A DNA stretch of 45,876 bases, taken from the NCBI GenBank assembly GCA_019428945.1, contig JAHYJM010000010.1, positions 1 to 45,876 of the forward strand. Reading direction: 5' to 3'. Below are positions 26,441 through 34,800 of this stretch, piece after piece. Position 1 is the first letter of the stretch; each line of letters starts with the position of its first letter. The notes beneath the pieces are model-generated. The model was not told the DNA's origin. It did not search any database and was given only the letters and a program-made list of their open reading frames with translations. The position numbers and the translations under genes were made by a program. This DNA comes from Bacillota bacterium (GTDB lineage Bacteria > Bacillota > Dethiobacteria > DTU022).

Positions 26441-27229
26441 ATGCCTGTTTTGATAGATACGCATGCGCATCTCGATTTTCCGCAGTTTCGCAATGACCTT
26501 GATGTGGTTTTAAAGCGTGCCCGTGATGCTGGAATTGCTGCTATTCTTAATGCCGGAGCTGATGAAGGCAGTTCAAAACGTTCCGTTGAGCTGAGTCTTA
26601 AGTATCCCTGGATCAGCGCTTCAGTTGGTATTCACCCGCACAGTGCGGCTAAAGCAGCTGATGGCTGGCTGAAGAGACTGGAAATGCTGGCTGAAAATGA
26701 TACTGTTCTTGCGATAGGCGAGACGGGGCTTGATTATTACAGAAACCTGTCCCCCCATGAAGATCAGGAACTAATTTTCCGCGAACAGCTTCGTCTGGCC
26801 TGCCGTACAGATAAACCGGTTATAATTCACAGCCGTCAGGCACATAACGAAACCCTAAAAATATTGAAGGAAGAAGAATTGCCTTCACGGGTTGGAGTAA
26901 TGCATTGTTTTTCCGGAAGTTTTGCGCAAATGGAAAAATTTCTCGAACTCGGTTTTTATATATCAATTGCCGGTCCTGTAACTTACCCAAAATCTCACGA
27001 ACTTCGTGATCTGCTTAAATTTATACCCTCTGACAGGTTGCTTCTGGAAACAGATGCTCCATACCTGCCTCCACAGGCATACCGAAGCGAGCGAAATGAG
27101 CCTGCCTTTATCAGGTTAACTTACGAGCGGGTCGCCCTGACCCTTGATCAGGATCTGGAGCAACTGTCAAAGCAGCTTTACCTCAACGCTGTAAGACTTT
27201 TTTCGGATAACCTGGTCGATAGAGATTAG
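26441..27229 (+). CDS. tatD: TatD-family metal-dependent deoxyribonuclease
   Basis: TatD proteins are 3'-5' exonucleases of the amidohydrolase fold, used in DNA repair. The 262 residues carry the expected ligands: DTHAHLDF (HxH), the Glu in IGETGLDYYR, the His in PVIIHSRQA, the His in VMHCFSGS, and the Asp in LETDAPYLPP. The ATG follows the metG stop directly, an arrangement common in Firmicutes. Confidence 0.95.
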   Translation: MPVLIDTHAHLDFPQFRNDLDVVLKRARDAGIAAILNAGADEGSSKRSVELSLKYPWISASVGIHPHSAAKAADGWLKRLEMLAENDTVLAIGETGLDYYRNLSPHEDQELIFREQLRLACRTDKPVIIHSRQAHNETLKILKEEELPSRVGVMHCFSGSFAQMEKFLELGFYISIAGPVTYPKSHELRDLLKFIPSDRLLLETDAPYLPPQAYRSERNEPAFIRLTYERVALTLDQDLEQLSKQLYLNAVRLFSDNLVDRD

Positions 27230-27259
27230 ATGAGTCCTAATTTAAGCTTTTTAATGCTG

Positions 27260-27303
27260 AAAAAATAAATCGGCGCCCGCTGTGATTAAAGTCTGGGCGC
27301 CGA
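27260..27303 (-). terminator. Terminator of the SCP2 gene
   Basis: TCGGCGCCC at 27270-27278 pairs with GGGCGCCGA at 27295-27303. On the minus strand the stem is followed by TTTATTTTTT. It may also slow transcripts from tatD, though no T-run follows on the plus strand. Confidence 0.75.
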
Positions 27304-27344
27304 GTGCGTTTCCAACTTTTTAATTTGTAAAGATACCCTATGTA

Positions 27345-27671
27345 CTATCCGAGCAGGCTCTGAAGTTTCATTGCGAGTGACATATCGCCTTTAACTTTTA
27401 GTTTGCCGGCCATGAAAGCAGAGGTTGCATTAAGTTTGCCATCAAGCATGGCATCAAAATCGTCTGCTGCCATGGAGATAGTAATATTTGGGCTGTCATG
27501 TGCGCCTTCTACTACTGTGGCCTTACCATCATCTACTGCGGCATGAAAAACTCCACCATTATCACCTGAAAGGTCAAACTGATATACAGCACTGACCCCT
27601 TTCATTTTTGCAGGATCTGCAGCCTCGATCTTTTTGTTAAGATTATCTAGAAGTGTTTTAAAGTCTGCCAT
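27345..27671 (-). CDS. SCP2 sterol-binding domain protein
   Basis: The 108-residue protein consists of one SCP2 (sterol carrier-like) domain: VYQFDLSGDNGGVFHAAVDD, PNITISMAADDFDAMLDGKL, and FMAGKLKVKGDMSLAMKLQS near the end. Bacterial members bind acyl-CoA or other lipids in a hydrophobic tunnel; the physiological ligand is not known. It has no signal peptide. It lies on the opposite strand to its neighbours with its own terminator. The start ATG has AAGGAGGCG upstream. A role with the 3-hydroxyacyl-CoA dehydrogenase 2 kb away is conceivable only. Confidence 0.88.
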   Translation of the reverse strand: MADFKTLLDNLNKKIEAADPAKMKGVSAVYQFDLSGDNGGVFHAAVDDGKATVVEGAHDSPNITISMAADDFDAMLDGKLNATSAFMAGKLKVKGDMSLAMKLQSLLG

Positions 27672-27949
27672 TTTATAATACGCCTCCTTAAAATTGAAAT
27701 AAGCGAAACAGTCAGGATAAGCTTAGTCTGTTTACGGCCCTCCTTTCTGAGTCTCAATTGCTTAAACAGGTGAATTATTACTATTGTAAAATATATTATA
27801 AAGCATAAATGTTGATTTGTCATTATATTTTTGTGATAACTCAGTCTAAAAAAATATTATTCAGCCGAATTTTAATAATTAGAAATGTTTGCAAGATATT
27901 GCAGGTCTGAAGAATATAATAGTTCTTATTAGTGATCATCTATTAAAGT
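27672..27949. other. AT-rich intergenic region, SCP2 to rsmA
   Basis: I find no gene here. The left part carries the ribosome site and probable leader of the SCP2 gene on the minus strand. The right part leads into the rsmA promoter. The strong AT bias is consistent with promoter DNA. Confidence 0.5.
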
Positions 27950-27979
27950 TTGACCTTATCGCGAATAGCGCGATAAAAT
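27950..27979 (+). promoter_or_regulatory. rsmA promoter with palindromic operator in its spacer
   Basis: TTGACC (27950-27955) and TAAAAT (27974-27979) form a promoter with an 18-bp spacer. A perfect 8-bp inverted repeat, TTATCGCG-N5-CGCGATAA, occupies 27956-27976, from the end of the -35 box into the -10 box. A bound dimeric repressor would block polymerase directly. The palindrome matches no operator I recognise. Confidence 0.6.
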
Positions 27980-28018
27980 GAAAAAGTACAGATAAACTTC
28001 AGATCAGGAGTGTGCGCT

Positions 28019-28888
28019 TTGACCCAAATACCAGATGTGACCTCGCCAAGGGTGCTCAGGGAGTTATTAAAAAGACACGGCCTTCAACCGCACAAGCAGT
28101 GGGGGCAGAACTTTCTGATCGATGGCAATATTGTCCGTAAAATACTAGGCTTACTTCACACAGAGTCCGGAGACCCCATTATAGAGATCGGGCCAGGTGC
28201 AGGTGCCCTTACTGCTGCCCTGGCCTGTAAAGGTGCAGATGTGCTGGCTGTTGAAATTGATCGCGGCATTGGGGCTATGCTTGGTAGTCTGCTGGAGCCT
28301 TTCCCCAATGTTAGATTGCTCCTTAAAGATGCACTGGAGATAAACTTTAAGGATTTGATCGCTGAAACATATCCAGCGGGCGCTCCTGTAAAATTAATTT
28401 CTAACCTTCCATATGTAATATCCGGACCCTTTATGTACAACCTGTTTAAGGAAGGGTTTCCTTTCACATGTGCAGTTTTAATGTTTCAGAAAGAAGTTGC
28501 TAGACGGCTCGTATCAGGGCCGGGCGACAGTGATTACGGAGCCCTTTCCGTACTCAGCAGCTATTTTTGCAGGGGTGAGGTGTTATTTGAAGTTGGCAGT
28601 AACGTTTTCTGGCCTCGGCCAAAAGTAGGATCGGCTGTTGTGAGACTAAAGCCGAAGGAGAGAATCCTTGGTGATGAAGAAGGATACTTTATAGATATGG
28701 TCCAGGGGTTGTTCAGGCAGAGAAGAAAAACGATTTTAAACAACATGGTCAGTTATTACGATCTCCCCAGGGAGAAAGCTTTATTCCTGCTTGAAAATGC
28801 CTCTATTTTACCGGGAGAACGCCCGGAAAGGTTAAGCGTAGAACAATTTGCAATGTTGGCCCGAATAACTTATAATAACCACAAATAA
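28019..28888 (+). CDS. rsmA: 16S rRNA dimethyladenosine transferase
   Basis: RsmA (KsgA) dimethylates two adjacent adenosines in helix 45 of 16S rRNA late in small-subunit assembly. The 289 residues contain KQWGQNFLID, SAM motif I IEIGPGAGALTAAL, the acidic VEIDRG, and the catalytic NLPYVISGP motif. The TTG at 28019 is the likely start, eight bases after AGGAG; a GTG at 28010 overlaps that site. Its position near metG, tatD, veg and ispE is standard in Firmicutes. Confidence 0.96.
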   Translation: MTQIPDVTSPRVLRELLKRHGLQPHKQWGQNFLIDGNIVRKILGLLHTESGDPIIEIGPGAGALTAALACKGADVLAVEIDRGIGAMLGSLLEPFPNVRLLLKDALEINFKDLIAETYPAGAPVKLISNLPYVISGPFMYNLFKEGFPFTCAVLMFQKEVARRLVSGPGDSDYGALSVLSSYFCRGEVLFEVGSNVFWPRPKVGSAVVRLKPKERILGDEEGYFIDMVQGLFRQRRKTILNNMVSYYDLPREKALFLLENASILPGERPERLSVEQFAMLARITYNNHK

Positions 28889-28913
28889 ATTACCTTGAAA
28901 GGTCGCAGAACGG

Positions 28914-29390
28914 ATGTTTTTTACAAGCCCGTCTATGGGCCAGATATCTTTTCAGGAACTGTTTGATGACCTGGTTGGTTATACCAATCAACACCCCGAT
29001 GATTCTTACAAGCTGATTATCGGTACCGACTCTCACTCTTTCCTCAATGATTCCGTAATATTCGTTACAGCTGTTGTTGTACACCGCATAGGTAAAGGTG
29101 GCCGCTTCTATTACCACAAGCAGAAAACCCGTTACATGGAAAGCCTTCGTCAGAGAATTTATTATGAAACTTTTTTAAGCCTTGAAGTTGCAGCCCGCCT
29201 GACAGAGCATCTTGCCCAAAACGGTGAAACCCGGCTCAATGTGGAAATTCACCTTGATGTGGGCGAAAAAGGTGAAACAAGAGACATAATTAAAGAAGTT
29301 GTGGGAATGGTCATCGGCAGCGGTTATCAGGCCTGCATTAAACCAGATTCGTATGGAGCGACAACTGTGGCAGATCGCTTTACAAAATAG
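28914..29390 (+). CDS. RNase H-like protein of the YkuK/DUF458 family
   Basis: The 158-residue protein matches the YkuK (DUF458) family, with a predicted RNase H-like fold. Acidic and His residues lie in LIIGTDSHSF, HLDVGEKGETRD and the conserved end KPDSYGATTVADRFTK. Its enzymatic activity has not been demonstrated to my knowledge. The start ATG at 28914 has only a weak GAAAGG site. It follows rsmA by 25 bp, likely in one operon. Confidence 0.85.
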   Translation: MFFTSPSMGQISFQELFDDLVGYTNQHPDDSYKLIIGTDSHSFLNDSVIFVTAVVVHRIGKGGRFYYHKQKTRYMESLRQRIYYETFLSLEVAARLTEHLAQNGETRLNVEIHLDVGEKGETRDIIKEVVGMVIGSGYQACIKPDSYGATTVADRFTK

Positions 29391-29448
29391 CCATATTCAA
29401 TCTGTGCGCCCTTTATCCCCCGATTAGAGCCCTATATCTCGCGCTTTC

Positions 29449-29478
29449 TTGACATAATGGCTAATATTATGTTATACT
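29449..29478 (+). promoter_or_regulatory. Promoter of veg
   Basis: A perfect TTGACA at 29449-29454 is followed after 18 bp by TATACT at 29473-29478, with TG upstream of the -10. The veg promoter of Bacillus is likewise unusually strong. Confidence 0.8.
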
Positions 29479-29509
29479 CATATTCAGAATAATTATAAGG
29501 TGGTTTTAA

Positions 29510-29776
29510 ATGGTGGCTAAAGATGTCCTATTTGAAATCCGTAAGAAGCTTGAGTCGCACATAGGTGAGAGGATAAAGCTGCGGGCAAACCGCGGCAGGC
29601 GTAAGACCTACGAGAAAGAGGGAGTTTTGGAAAGCATATATCCTTCTATTTTTATAGTCAGGGTAGATGAAAACAATTACTTCCAAAGGCTGTCATTCAG
29701 CTACGCGGATGTATTGACCGAAACCGTAGAGTTAAGTTTTAACGAAGGTGAACTGCGCCGAACAGTCGGCTTGTAG
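29510..29776 (+). CDS. veg: Veg protein
   Basis: The 88-residue protein is a clear Veg homologue: IRKKLESHIGERIKLRANRG, then RRKTYEKEGVLESIYPSIFI and VDENNYFQRLSFSYADVLTE. Veg is an Sm-like small protein linked in Bacillus to biofilm matrix expression and spore outgrowth. The ATG follows AAGGTGG. It has its own promoter and terminator. Confidence 0.95.
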   Translation: MVAKDVLFEIRKKLESHIGERIKLRANRGRRKTYEKEGVLESIYPSIFIVRVDENNYFQRLSFSYADVLTETVELSFNEGELRRTVGL

Positions 29777-29867
29777 AGCCTGGTGGAAAATGATGCTTAT
29801 TGATTTGCCCGGCGAGGCAAATGAAAGAAGACTTAAAAGTGCCGCTATTTAAATCTGGCGCGTGGGT

Positions 29868-29892
29868 CGGATCTGCAAAGATCCGGCTTTTT
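29868..29892 (+). terminator. Rho-independent terminator of veg
   Basis: CGGATCT (29868-29874) and AGATCCG (29879-29885) form a 7-bp stem with a GCAA loop, followed by GCTTTTTT. Confidence 0.88.
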
Positions 29893-29922
29893 TATTTAGA
29901 AAACAGGAGGGTTCAACAGGCG

Positions 29923-30792
29923 ATGAAATTAAATGAAATTAATAAAATCTGTGTAGTTGGAGCAGGTAACATGGGGCACCAGATCTCCATGTTGGCAGCA
30001 TTAAATGGTTATAAAGTAGGCTGCATTGATTCCAGCCGGGAACAACTGGATAAAGCCGAAGAATTTGCTGATACTTACCTGCCGGGGCGAATTTCAAAGG
30101 GCAAGTTAACTGAAGAAGAGGCATCCAGGGTCAGGGCAAACCTGGTTTTTACCCAGGATATCGAAGCAGGCGCAGCAGAAGCTGATTTTGCAGTCGAAGC
30201 GGTTACAGAAGTACTCGAAGTGAAAAAAAATATATTCAGGCAGCTTGATCGGATCATGCCCCCGAAAGCTATAATAACCACAAACAGTTCATTTTTTGTC
30301 AGCTCCCTACTGGCGGGAGAAACTAAACGGCCTGATAAAGTATGTAACATGCACTTTTTTAACCCAGCCCTGGTAATGAAATGTGTAGAGGTGGTTAAAG
30401 GGCCGCATACAGCGGAAGAAACAGCAGTGTTAACTATGGAACTTGCAAAGTGCCTTGGTAAAGTGCCTGTTTTGCTGAAAAAAGAGATCTATGGATTTCT
30501 TGTTAACAGAATCCTGGCGGCAATAAATAATGAAGCTTTATATCTATTGGAAACCGAAGTTGCTTCTGCTGAGGATATCGACAGCGCAGTGACAAATGCG
30601 CTGGGACACCCGCTTGGACCATTCAGCCTGATGGATCTTACCGGTATAGATCTTTCATATCATATCACCATGGAAAGGTACCGCGAAACAGGAGATGCCG
30701 TGGATAAGCCTTCACCGACAATAGTTGAAAAATTTGTAAAAGGTGAGTGGGGTAAAAAAACCGGTACTGGATTCTACCGCTATACAGAATAA
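29923..30792 (+). CDS. 3-hydroxyacyl-CoA dehydrogenase
   Basis: The enzyme oxidises or reduces 3-hydroxyacyl-CoA with NAD(H) in beta-oxidation or butyrate metabolism. It has the Rossmann motif CVVGAGNMGHQISML, the NTSSF-type ITTNSSFF, the catalytic His in MHFFNPALVMKCVEVV, and the C-terminal dimer domain with NRILAAINNEALYLLE. The ATG at 29923 gives 289 residues, the usual Hbd length; AGGAGGG lies upstream, and longer starts would run through the veg terminator. It stands apart from other fatty-acid genes in this window, so direction and chain length are open. Confidence 0.9.
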   Translation: MKLNEINKICVVGAGNMGHQISMLAALNGYKVGCIDSSREQLDKAEEFADTYLPGRISKGKLTEEEASRVRANLVFTQDIEAGAAEADFAVEAVTEVLEVKKNIFRQLDRIMPPKAIITTNSSFFVSSLLAGETKRPDKVCNMHFFNPALVMKCVEVVKGPHTAEETAVLTMELAKCLGKVPVLLKKEIYGFLVNRILAAINNEALYLLETEVASAEDIDSAVTNALGHPLGPFSLMDLTGIDLSYHITMERYRETGDAVDKPSPTIVEKFVKGEWGKKTGTGFYRYTE

Positions 30793-30908
30793 TCTATCTG
30801 TTGTATTTTCAATATATTCGGCAAACACAATAACGGCAGGATTAAGCTTATTTTTGTAGAATAGCGATTGCAGTGATAAGTTATCCGATTTTATCGGGAG
30901 GGTTTATT

Positions 30909-31424
30909 TTGAAAGCTTTATTGGTGATTGATATGATCGTTGATTTTATTGATCCTTCAGGTGCACTTTATATAGGACCTGTAGCTGGAGAGCTGACTTC
31001 AGCCGTCAGGGATCGACTGGAATCTTACCGAGTTTCAGGTGATACAGTTATTTATATATGCGACCGTCATCTTGAAGAAGATCGTGAATTTGAGATCTTC
31101 CCGCCCCACTCAATCGATGGTACCGGCGGGAGCGATATTGTGAGCGAACTTACCCCTCGTAATGGTGAAAGAGCCATCTATAAAAGGCGTTACAGCGCTT
31201 TTTTTGGAACGGATCTGGATCTGACTCTTCGTGAAAAAAAAGTATCCGAGCTTGAACTGGCGGGATGTGTGACAAATATCTGTGTTCTCTATACGGCCGC
31301 GGAAGCACGCATGCTTAATTATCAGGTAACCGTCTATAAAAAAGCAGTTAACGGATTTGATCCTGAAGCACATGAATTTGCCCTGCAGGAGATGAAAAAA
31401 ACACTGGGAGTCATCCTTAAATAG
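30909..31424 (+). CDS. Isochorismatase-family hydrolase, probable nicotinamidase
   Basis: The 171-residue protein has the cysteine hydrolase triad of the nicotinamidase group: Asp in LVIDMIVDF, Lys in YKRRYSAFFGT, and Cys in LAGCVTNICVLYTA, with the usual cis-peptide context. It lies directly upstream of a nicotinate phosphoribosyltransferase, so it most likely converts nicotinamide to nicotinate for NAD salvage. I chose TTG 30909, which follows CGGGAGGG; the ATG at 30873 lacks such a site. The metal-binding DxH is less obvious (CDRHLEED), leaving some doubt about the exact substrate. Confidence 0.82.
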   Translation: MKALLVIDMIVDFIDPSGALYIGPVAGELTSAVRDRLESYRVSGDTVIYICDRHLEEDREFEIFPPHSIDGTGGSDIVSELTPRNGERAIYKRRYSAFFGTDLDLTLREKKVSELELAGCVTNICVLYTAAEARMLNYQVTVYKKAVNGFDPEAHEFALQEMKKTLGVILK

Positions 31425-31442
31425 CAAATTTGGAGGTATCAG

Positions 31443-32483
31443 ATGAAAGCCAAAGATTTTATCACGCTAAAAGATGTGGCCACTATTGATGTAAAAGCTG
31501 ATGCTCGTTTTTTTTCTGCTTCCGGCACTGAAATTGCGCAGGGATTGACCAGCGATATCTATTTTATCCGGACCAGAGATCTCCTCGCATCCATGAATCT
31601 TGATGACACAGTTGTTACAGCAGAGATATTTTCATCAAGAGCGGGAATAGTGGCCGGTATTGATGAGACTCTATACATGCTGCGCAGTCGCGATCTGGAA
31701 ATCTGGGCGCTCTCTGAAGGAGAGATGATGGCTGCCAAAGAAGTTGTAATGCGCATTAAGGGCCGCTATAGCGATTTTGGAATATATGAAACTGCCCTTC
31801 TTGGAATCCTCTCCAGCTCGAGCGGTTGGGCTACTGCAGCGGCAGAATGCAAGGAGGCTGCAAGAGGCCGAACCGTGATCAGCTACGGCGCAAGACACCT
31901 GCATCCTGCAGTTGCTCCGGTTATGGAAAGAGCGGCTGTAATTGGCGGAGCTGATGCCTGCAGTTGCGTGCTTGGAGCGCTGCTGTTAGGCAGGGCGCCT
32001 GTAGGAACAGTTCCTCACGCTGCTTTTCTGATTGCCGGAGACACCGTTAAATTAGCCCAGGCATATGACAGGTTTGTTCCGGAAGATGCCCCAAGAATAA
32101 TACTGGTTGATACTTTTAAGGATGAAGCTGAAGAAACCTTACGTGTTGCTGAGGCCTTGGGAGAAAGACTGAACGGTATTCGCCTTGATACTCCCGGCGA
32201 AAGAGGTGGTGTTACTGCTGGGCTGGTCAGAGAAGTTAGAGCGCGACTTGACCAGGCAGGTTATAACCATGTTCAAATTGTCGTATCGGGTGGTTTAAAT
32301 TTAGAGCGCATCACCCTGCTTGCTGAAGCAGGGGCTGACGTTTTTGGTGTTGGCAGCTATATTTCACGTTCTCCGGCGATAGATATGACTATGGACCTTA
32401 AAGAGGTAAATAACAAAGCAGTGGCCAAACGAGGTCGAATCCCGGGAATTACAGAAAACAGTCGCCTGCAGAAGATTGACTGA
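31443..32483 (+). CDS. Nicotinate phosphoribosyltransferase
   Basis: The 346 residues match the shorter, archaeal-like class of nicotinate phosphoribosyltransferase. Supporting segments are TSDIYFIRTRDLL near the start, EIWALSEGEMM, SYGARHLHPAVAP with the catalytic-region His, and the phosphate-binding end VSGGLNLERI plus FGVGSYI. It joins nicotinate to PRPP to give nicotinate mononucleotide. PRPP synthetase is encoded 3.4 kb downstream. The ATG follows GGAGGTATCAG, 18 bases after the nicotinamidase stop, and its TGA overlaps the ispE start. Confidence 0.9.
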   Translation: MKAKDFITLKDVATIDVKADARFFSASGTEIAQGLTSDIYFIRTRDLLASMNLDDTVVTAEIFSSRAGIVAGIDETLYMLRSRDLEIWALSEGEMMAAKEVVMRIKGRYSDFGIYETALLGILSSSSGWATAAAECKEAARGRTVISYGARHLHPAVAPVMERAAVIGGADACSCVLGALLLGRAPVGTVPHAAFLIAGDTVKLAQAYDRFVPEDAPRIILVDTFKDEAEETLRVAEALGERLNGIRLDTPGERGGVTAGLVREVRARLDQAGYNHVQIVVSGGLNLERITLLAEAGADVFGVGSYISRSPAIDMTMDLKEVNNKAVAKRGRIPGITENSRLQKID

Positions 32484-33379
32484 TGCAAAAAGTATTAAGA
32501 GTAAGAGCTCCGGCTAAAATTAATCTCGGTTTAACCGTTCTTGGTAAAAGGCCTGACGGGTTTCATGAAATAGAATCGGTCATGCAGCAGGTATCTCTTT
32601 CTGATTCACTTTTGATCGAGCCTATTTCTTCTAAAGAAAGTTTATTTTTATGTACCGATCCCGGTTTGTTATCTGAAGAAAATCTGGTTTGGAAAGCAGC
32701 AGAACTTTTGGCAAAAGTTACCGGCAGAAGGTTAAGTGGTATAAAAATTACCCTCTTTAAGAATATACCTGTTGCTGCCGGCCTGGCCGGGGGCAGCAGT
32801 GACGCAGCTGCAGTTCTGCGCGGGTTGAATAGTTATTGGCAGCTCAATCTTGACCAGGAAACCTTATTTGAAATAGGAGCCCGGCTAGGATCTGATGTGC
32901 CATATTGTTTGCTGGGAGGAACAGCTCTGGCCAGGGGGCGGGGCGAAATACTGAAAAAACTTGTACCGCTTCCGCACTATTGGGTTACCCTGGTTTTGCC
33001 TGCTGGTGTAAAAATATCCACAGCCGATGCGTACAAATCATTTAACCGTGAGATGCTGGGCAGGCCTTCCCTGCAAAAGCTTTTAGAAGCTATCAACAAC
33101 CAGGACAGGCAAGCAATAGAAAACTGGGTGGCGGGAGAATTAGTTAATACGCTTGAATCAGCTGAACTGCCCGGAATTGATTCAATCAGAAAGCTTAAAA
33201 CTGATCTGCGCCGGTATGGGTTTAAACCAGTTTTATCCGGAAGCGGTCCGACCCTGTTTATGCTATCTGAAAACTATGCAGGCGCAATATCTGCTGCCCG
33301 GCTGGCGGAATCTTTAGGGGCTGATTCTTACCTTTGTTGGACAGAGACTAATAGTGGGGAGTGTTTTTCTTATGCTTAG
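32483..33379 (+). CDS. ispE: 4-diphosphocytidyl-2-C-methyl-D-erythritol kinase
   Basis: IspE is the GHMP kinase of the non-mevalonate isoprenoid pathway. The 298 residues contain APAKINLGLTVLGKRPDGFH with the substrate-binding start, the ATP loop PVAAGLAGGSSDAAAVLRGL, and the late GSGPTLF motif. Start ATG overlaps the preceding TGA. Being coupled to an NAD salvage gene is unusual, though ispE itself is often found in this chromosomal area with spoVG and glmU. Confidence 0.96.
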   Translation: MQKVLRVRAPAKINLGLTVLGKRPDGFHEIESVMQQVSLSDSLLIEPISSKESLFLCTDPGLLSEENLVWKAAELLAKVTGRRLSGIKITLFKNIPVAAGLAGGSSDAAAVLRGLNSYWQLNLDQETLFEIGARLGSDVPYCLLGGTALARGRGEILKKLVPLPHYWVTLVLPAGVKISTADAYKSFNREMLGRPSLQKLLEAINNQDRQAIENWVAGELVNTLESAELPGIDSIRKLKTDLRRYGFKPVLSGSGPTLFMLSENYAGAISAARLAESLGADSYLCWTETNSGECFSYA

Positions 33380-34121
33380 TGCTGTTGTGCTGGCCGGCAC
33401 CGGGAAAGCGGAGCCGTTAACCGAACAGGAAAAGGTTTCAAACAAAGCTTTTATTACCATTAATGAAAAACCGCTTATTGCATATATTCTGGAAGCGCTT
33501 GAGGGATCTTCATTAATCGAAAATGTGGCAGTAGTCGGCCCTGAAAAAGGCCTCGAAGAAATTCGTCGTGGAGGACATCACTTTGAACTGGTTCCGGAAC
33601 AGGGAACCATGCTTGATAATGTGGCTGCCGGGTTTAACGTTGTTGATAAAGATCGCCTCTGCCTGGTTGTAACTGGCGATATACCTTTGATAACTTCCGA
33701 AGTTATTGATCAGTTTATTGAGCAATGTCAACCGCAGGATTATGATCTTTATTATCCGGTTTTAACACGTGATACATGTCTGAAACGTTTCCCGGATACA
33801 GAGCGTACCTATGTTCGTCTTAAAGAAGGCTACTTAACTGGTGGTAATATTGCACTTATTAATCCGGCTTGGTTTATAGGGAGCCGCTCACGCCTCGAGA
33901 TGTTTATTTCGTATAGAAAGAAACCTTTGAAGCTTTTGCGCATCTTCCCTCCCCTGTTTATCTTGAAATATTTTATGAAAACACTCTCAGTCACTGATCT
34001 TGAAAATTTTCTGTCACATCTGTTGCATTTTAAAGCAAAGGCTGTTTACAGCCAATCTGCTGAAATTGGTATAGATGTTGACAAAATAAGCGATCTTGAG
34101 CTGGTGAGAAGCACTTTATAA
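33372..34121 (+). CDS. MobA-like nucleotidyltransferase
   Basis: This protein has the GT-A nucleotidyltransferase fold: AVVLAGTGKAEPL as a degenerate signature loop (lacking the usual GxGxRM), VTGDIPLITSEVIDQFI with the metal-binding Asp, and GGNIALINP. A C-terminal helical part has a hydrophobic stretch (LLRIFPPLFILKYFMK). The ATG at 33372 overlaps ispE by 8 bp. Family members of this position in Clostridia are annotated only as NTP transferases; product unknown. The weakened nucleotide loop raises the question of whether it is catalytically typical. Confidence 0.8.
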   Translation: MLSAVVLAGTGKAEPLTEQEKVSNKAFITINEKPLIAYILEALEGSSLIENVAVVGPEKGLEEIRRGGHHFELVPEQGTMLDNVAAGFNVVDKDRLCLVVTGDIPLITSEVIDQFIEQCQPQDYDLYYPVLTRDTCLKRFPDTERTYVRLKEGYLTGGNIALINPAWFIGSRSRLEMFISYRKKPLKLLRIFPPLFILKYFMKTLSVTDLENFLSHLLHFKAKAVYSQSAEIGIDVDKISDLELVRSTL

Positions 34122-34349
34122 ATGTTAATACAGACTGTTTGAAATTATATTTAATAATTTATTTATAAATGTACGGATTTTCGCACAGTGCCTTACAAAA
34201 AAACGTAACATTGGGCAATGCTTATATTGCTAACTTTGTTTATAATGATACCTAAAGATACTGGCAATTGGCAATGTTTACATGAAATCCTATAGATATA
34301 GTTCTCTTCTTATTTTTTTGTAAATACTCGTGAACTTTTTCTCATTTAG
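34122..34349. other. AT-rich gap ahead of the spoVG promoter
   Basis: No gene is visible. Several A/T tracts (TATAATGATACC near 34240 and others) could be additional promoters for spoVG. Confidence 0.4.
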
Positions 34350-34378
34350 GCAGGAATTTTGTTTAAATTGTCGAAGAA
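34350..34378 (+). promoter_or_regulatory. Sigma-H-type promoter of spoVG
   Basis: GCAGGAATT at 34350-34358 fits the sigma-H -35 consensus RNAGGAWWW exactly. After 11 bp, GTCGAAGAA at 34370-34378 matches the -10 consensus RNNGAATWW except for one base. Bacillus spoVG is the classical sigma-H target, with a very similar -35 element. Confidence 0.7.
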
Positions 34379-34434
34379 ATTAAACAAACATAAGAGGAAT
34401 CATTCCTAACATAATACCGGAAGGTGGGCTTGGC

Positions 34435-34710
34435 TTGGTAGTGACCGATGTACGCATCAGGAGACTGACCCAGGAAGGTAAGATGAGGGCTATTGTATCA
34501 ATAACTCTGAATGACAAGTTTGTTGTGCACGATGTTAGAGTAATTGAGGGAAACAATGGTTTGTTTGTAGCAATGCCCAGTAAAAGAACCCCTAATGGAG
34601 AGTTCAGGGATATTGCCCATCCGATCAATATGGAAGCTAGACAGGTTATTCAAAATTCCGTACTTGAGGCTTATGCCCGGGAAATGGAAGCTGTGACAGT
34701 CGAATCCTGA
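34435..34710 (+). CDS. spoVG: Regulator SpoVG
   Basis: SpoVG is a small site-specific nucleic-acid-binding protein that in Bacillus affects septation during sporulation. The 91 residues are highly conserved: [40 protein letters not shown], and [19 protein letters not shown]. The start is TTG 34435 with GGAAGGTGGG upstream, giving the expected alignment of the N-terminus. Confidence 0.97.
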   Translation: MVVTDVRIRRLTQEGKMRAIVSITLNDKFVVHDVRVIEGNNGLFVAMPSKRTPNGEFRDIAHPINMEARQVIQNSVLEAYAREMEAVTVES

Positions 34711-34735
34711 TCATTTTTCTGAAATATGGTGACTT

Positions 34736-34765
34736 TTGCTTCTCCCTGCTTTCCTGCAGTATAAT
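34736..34765 (+). promoter_or_regulatory. Putative promoter of glmU
   Basis: TTGCTT at 34736-34741 and a perfect TATAAT at 34760-34765 lie 18 bp apart. The start point would be about 30 bases before the glmU ATG at 34801. Confidence 0.5.
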
Positions 34766-34800
34766 AGATTCATTAATTTATACTAGCGGGAGGTAAACTG

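Noticed and set aside
28890-29117. 75-codon minus-strand frame
   Set aside because: It is antisense to the YkuK-like gene, which has better family support and direction.
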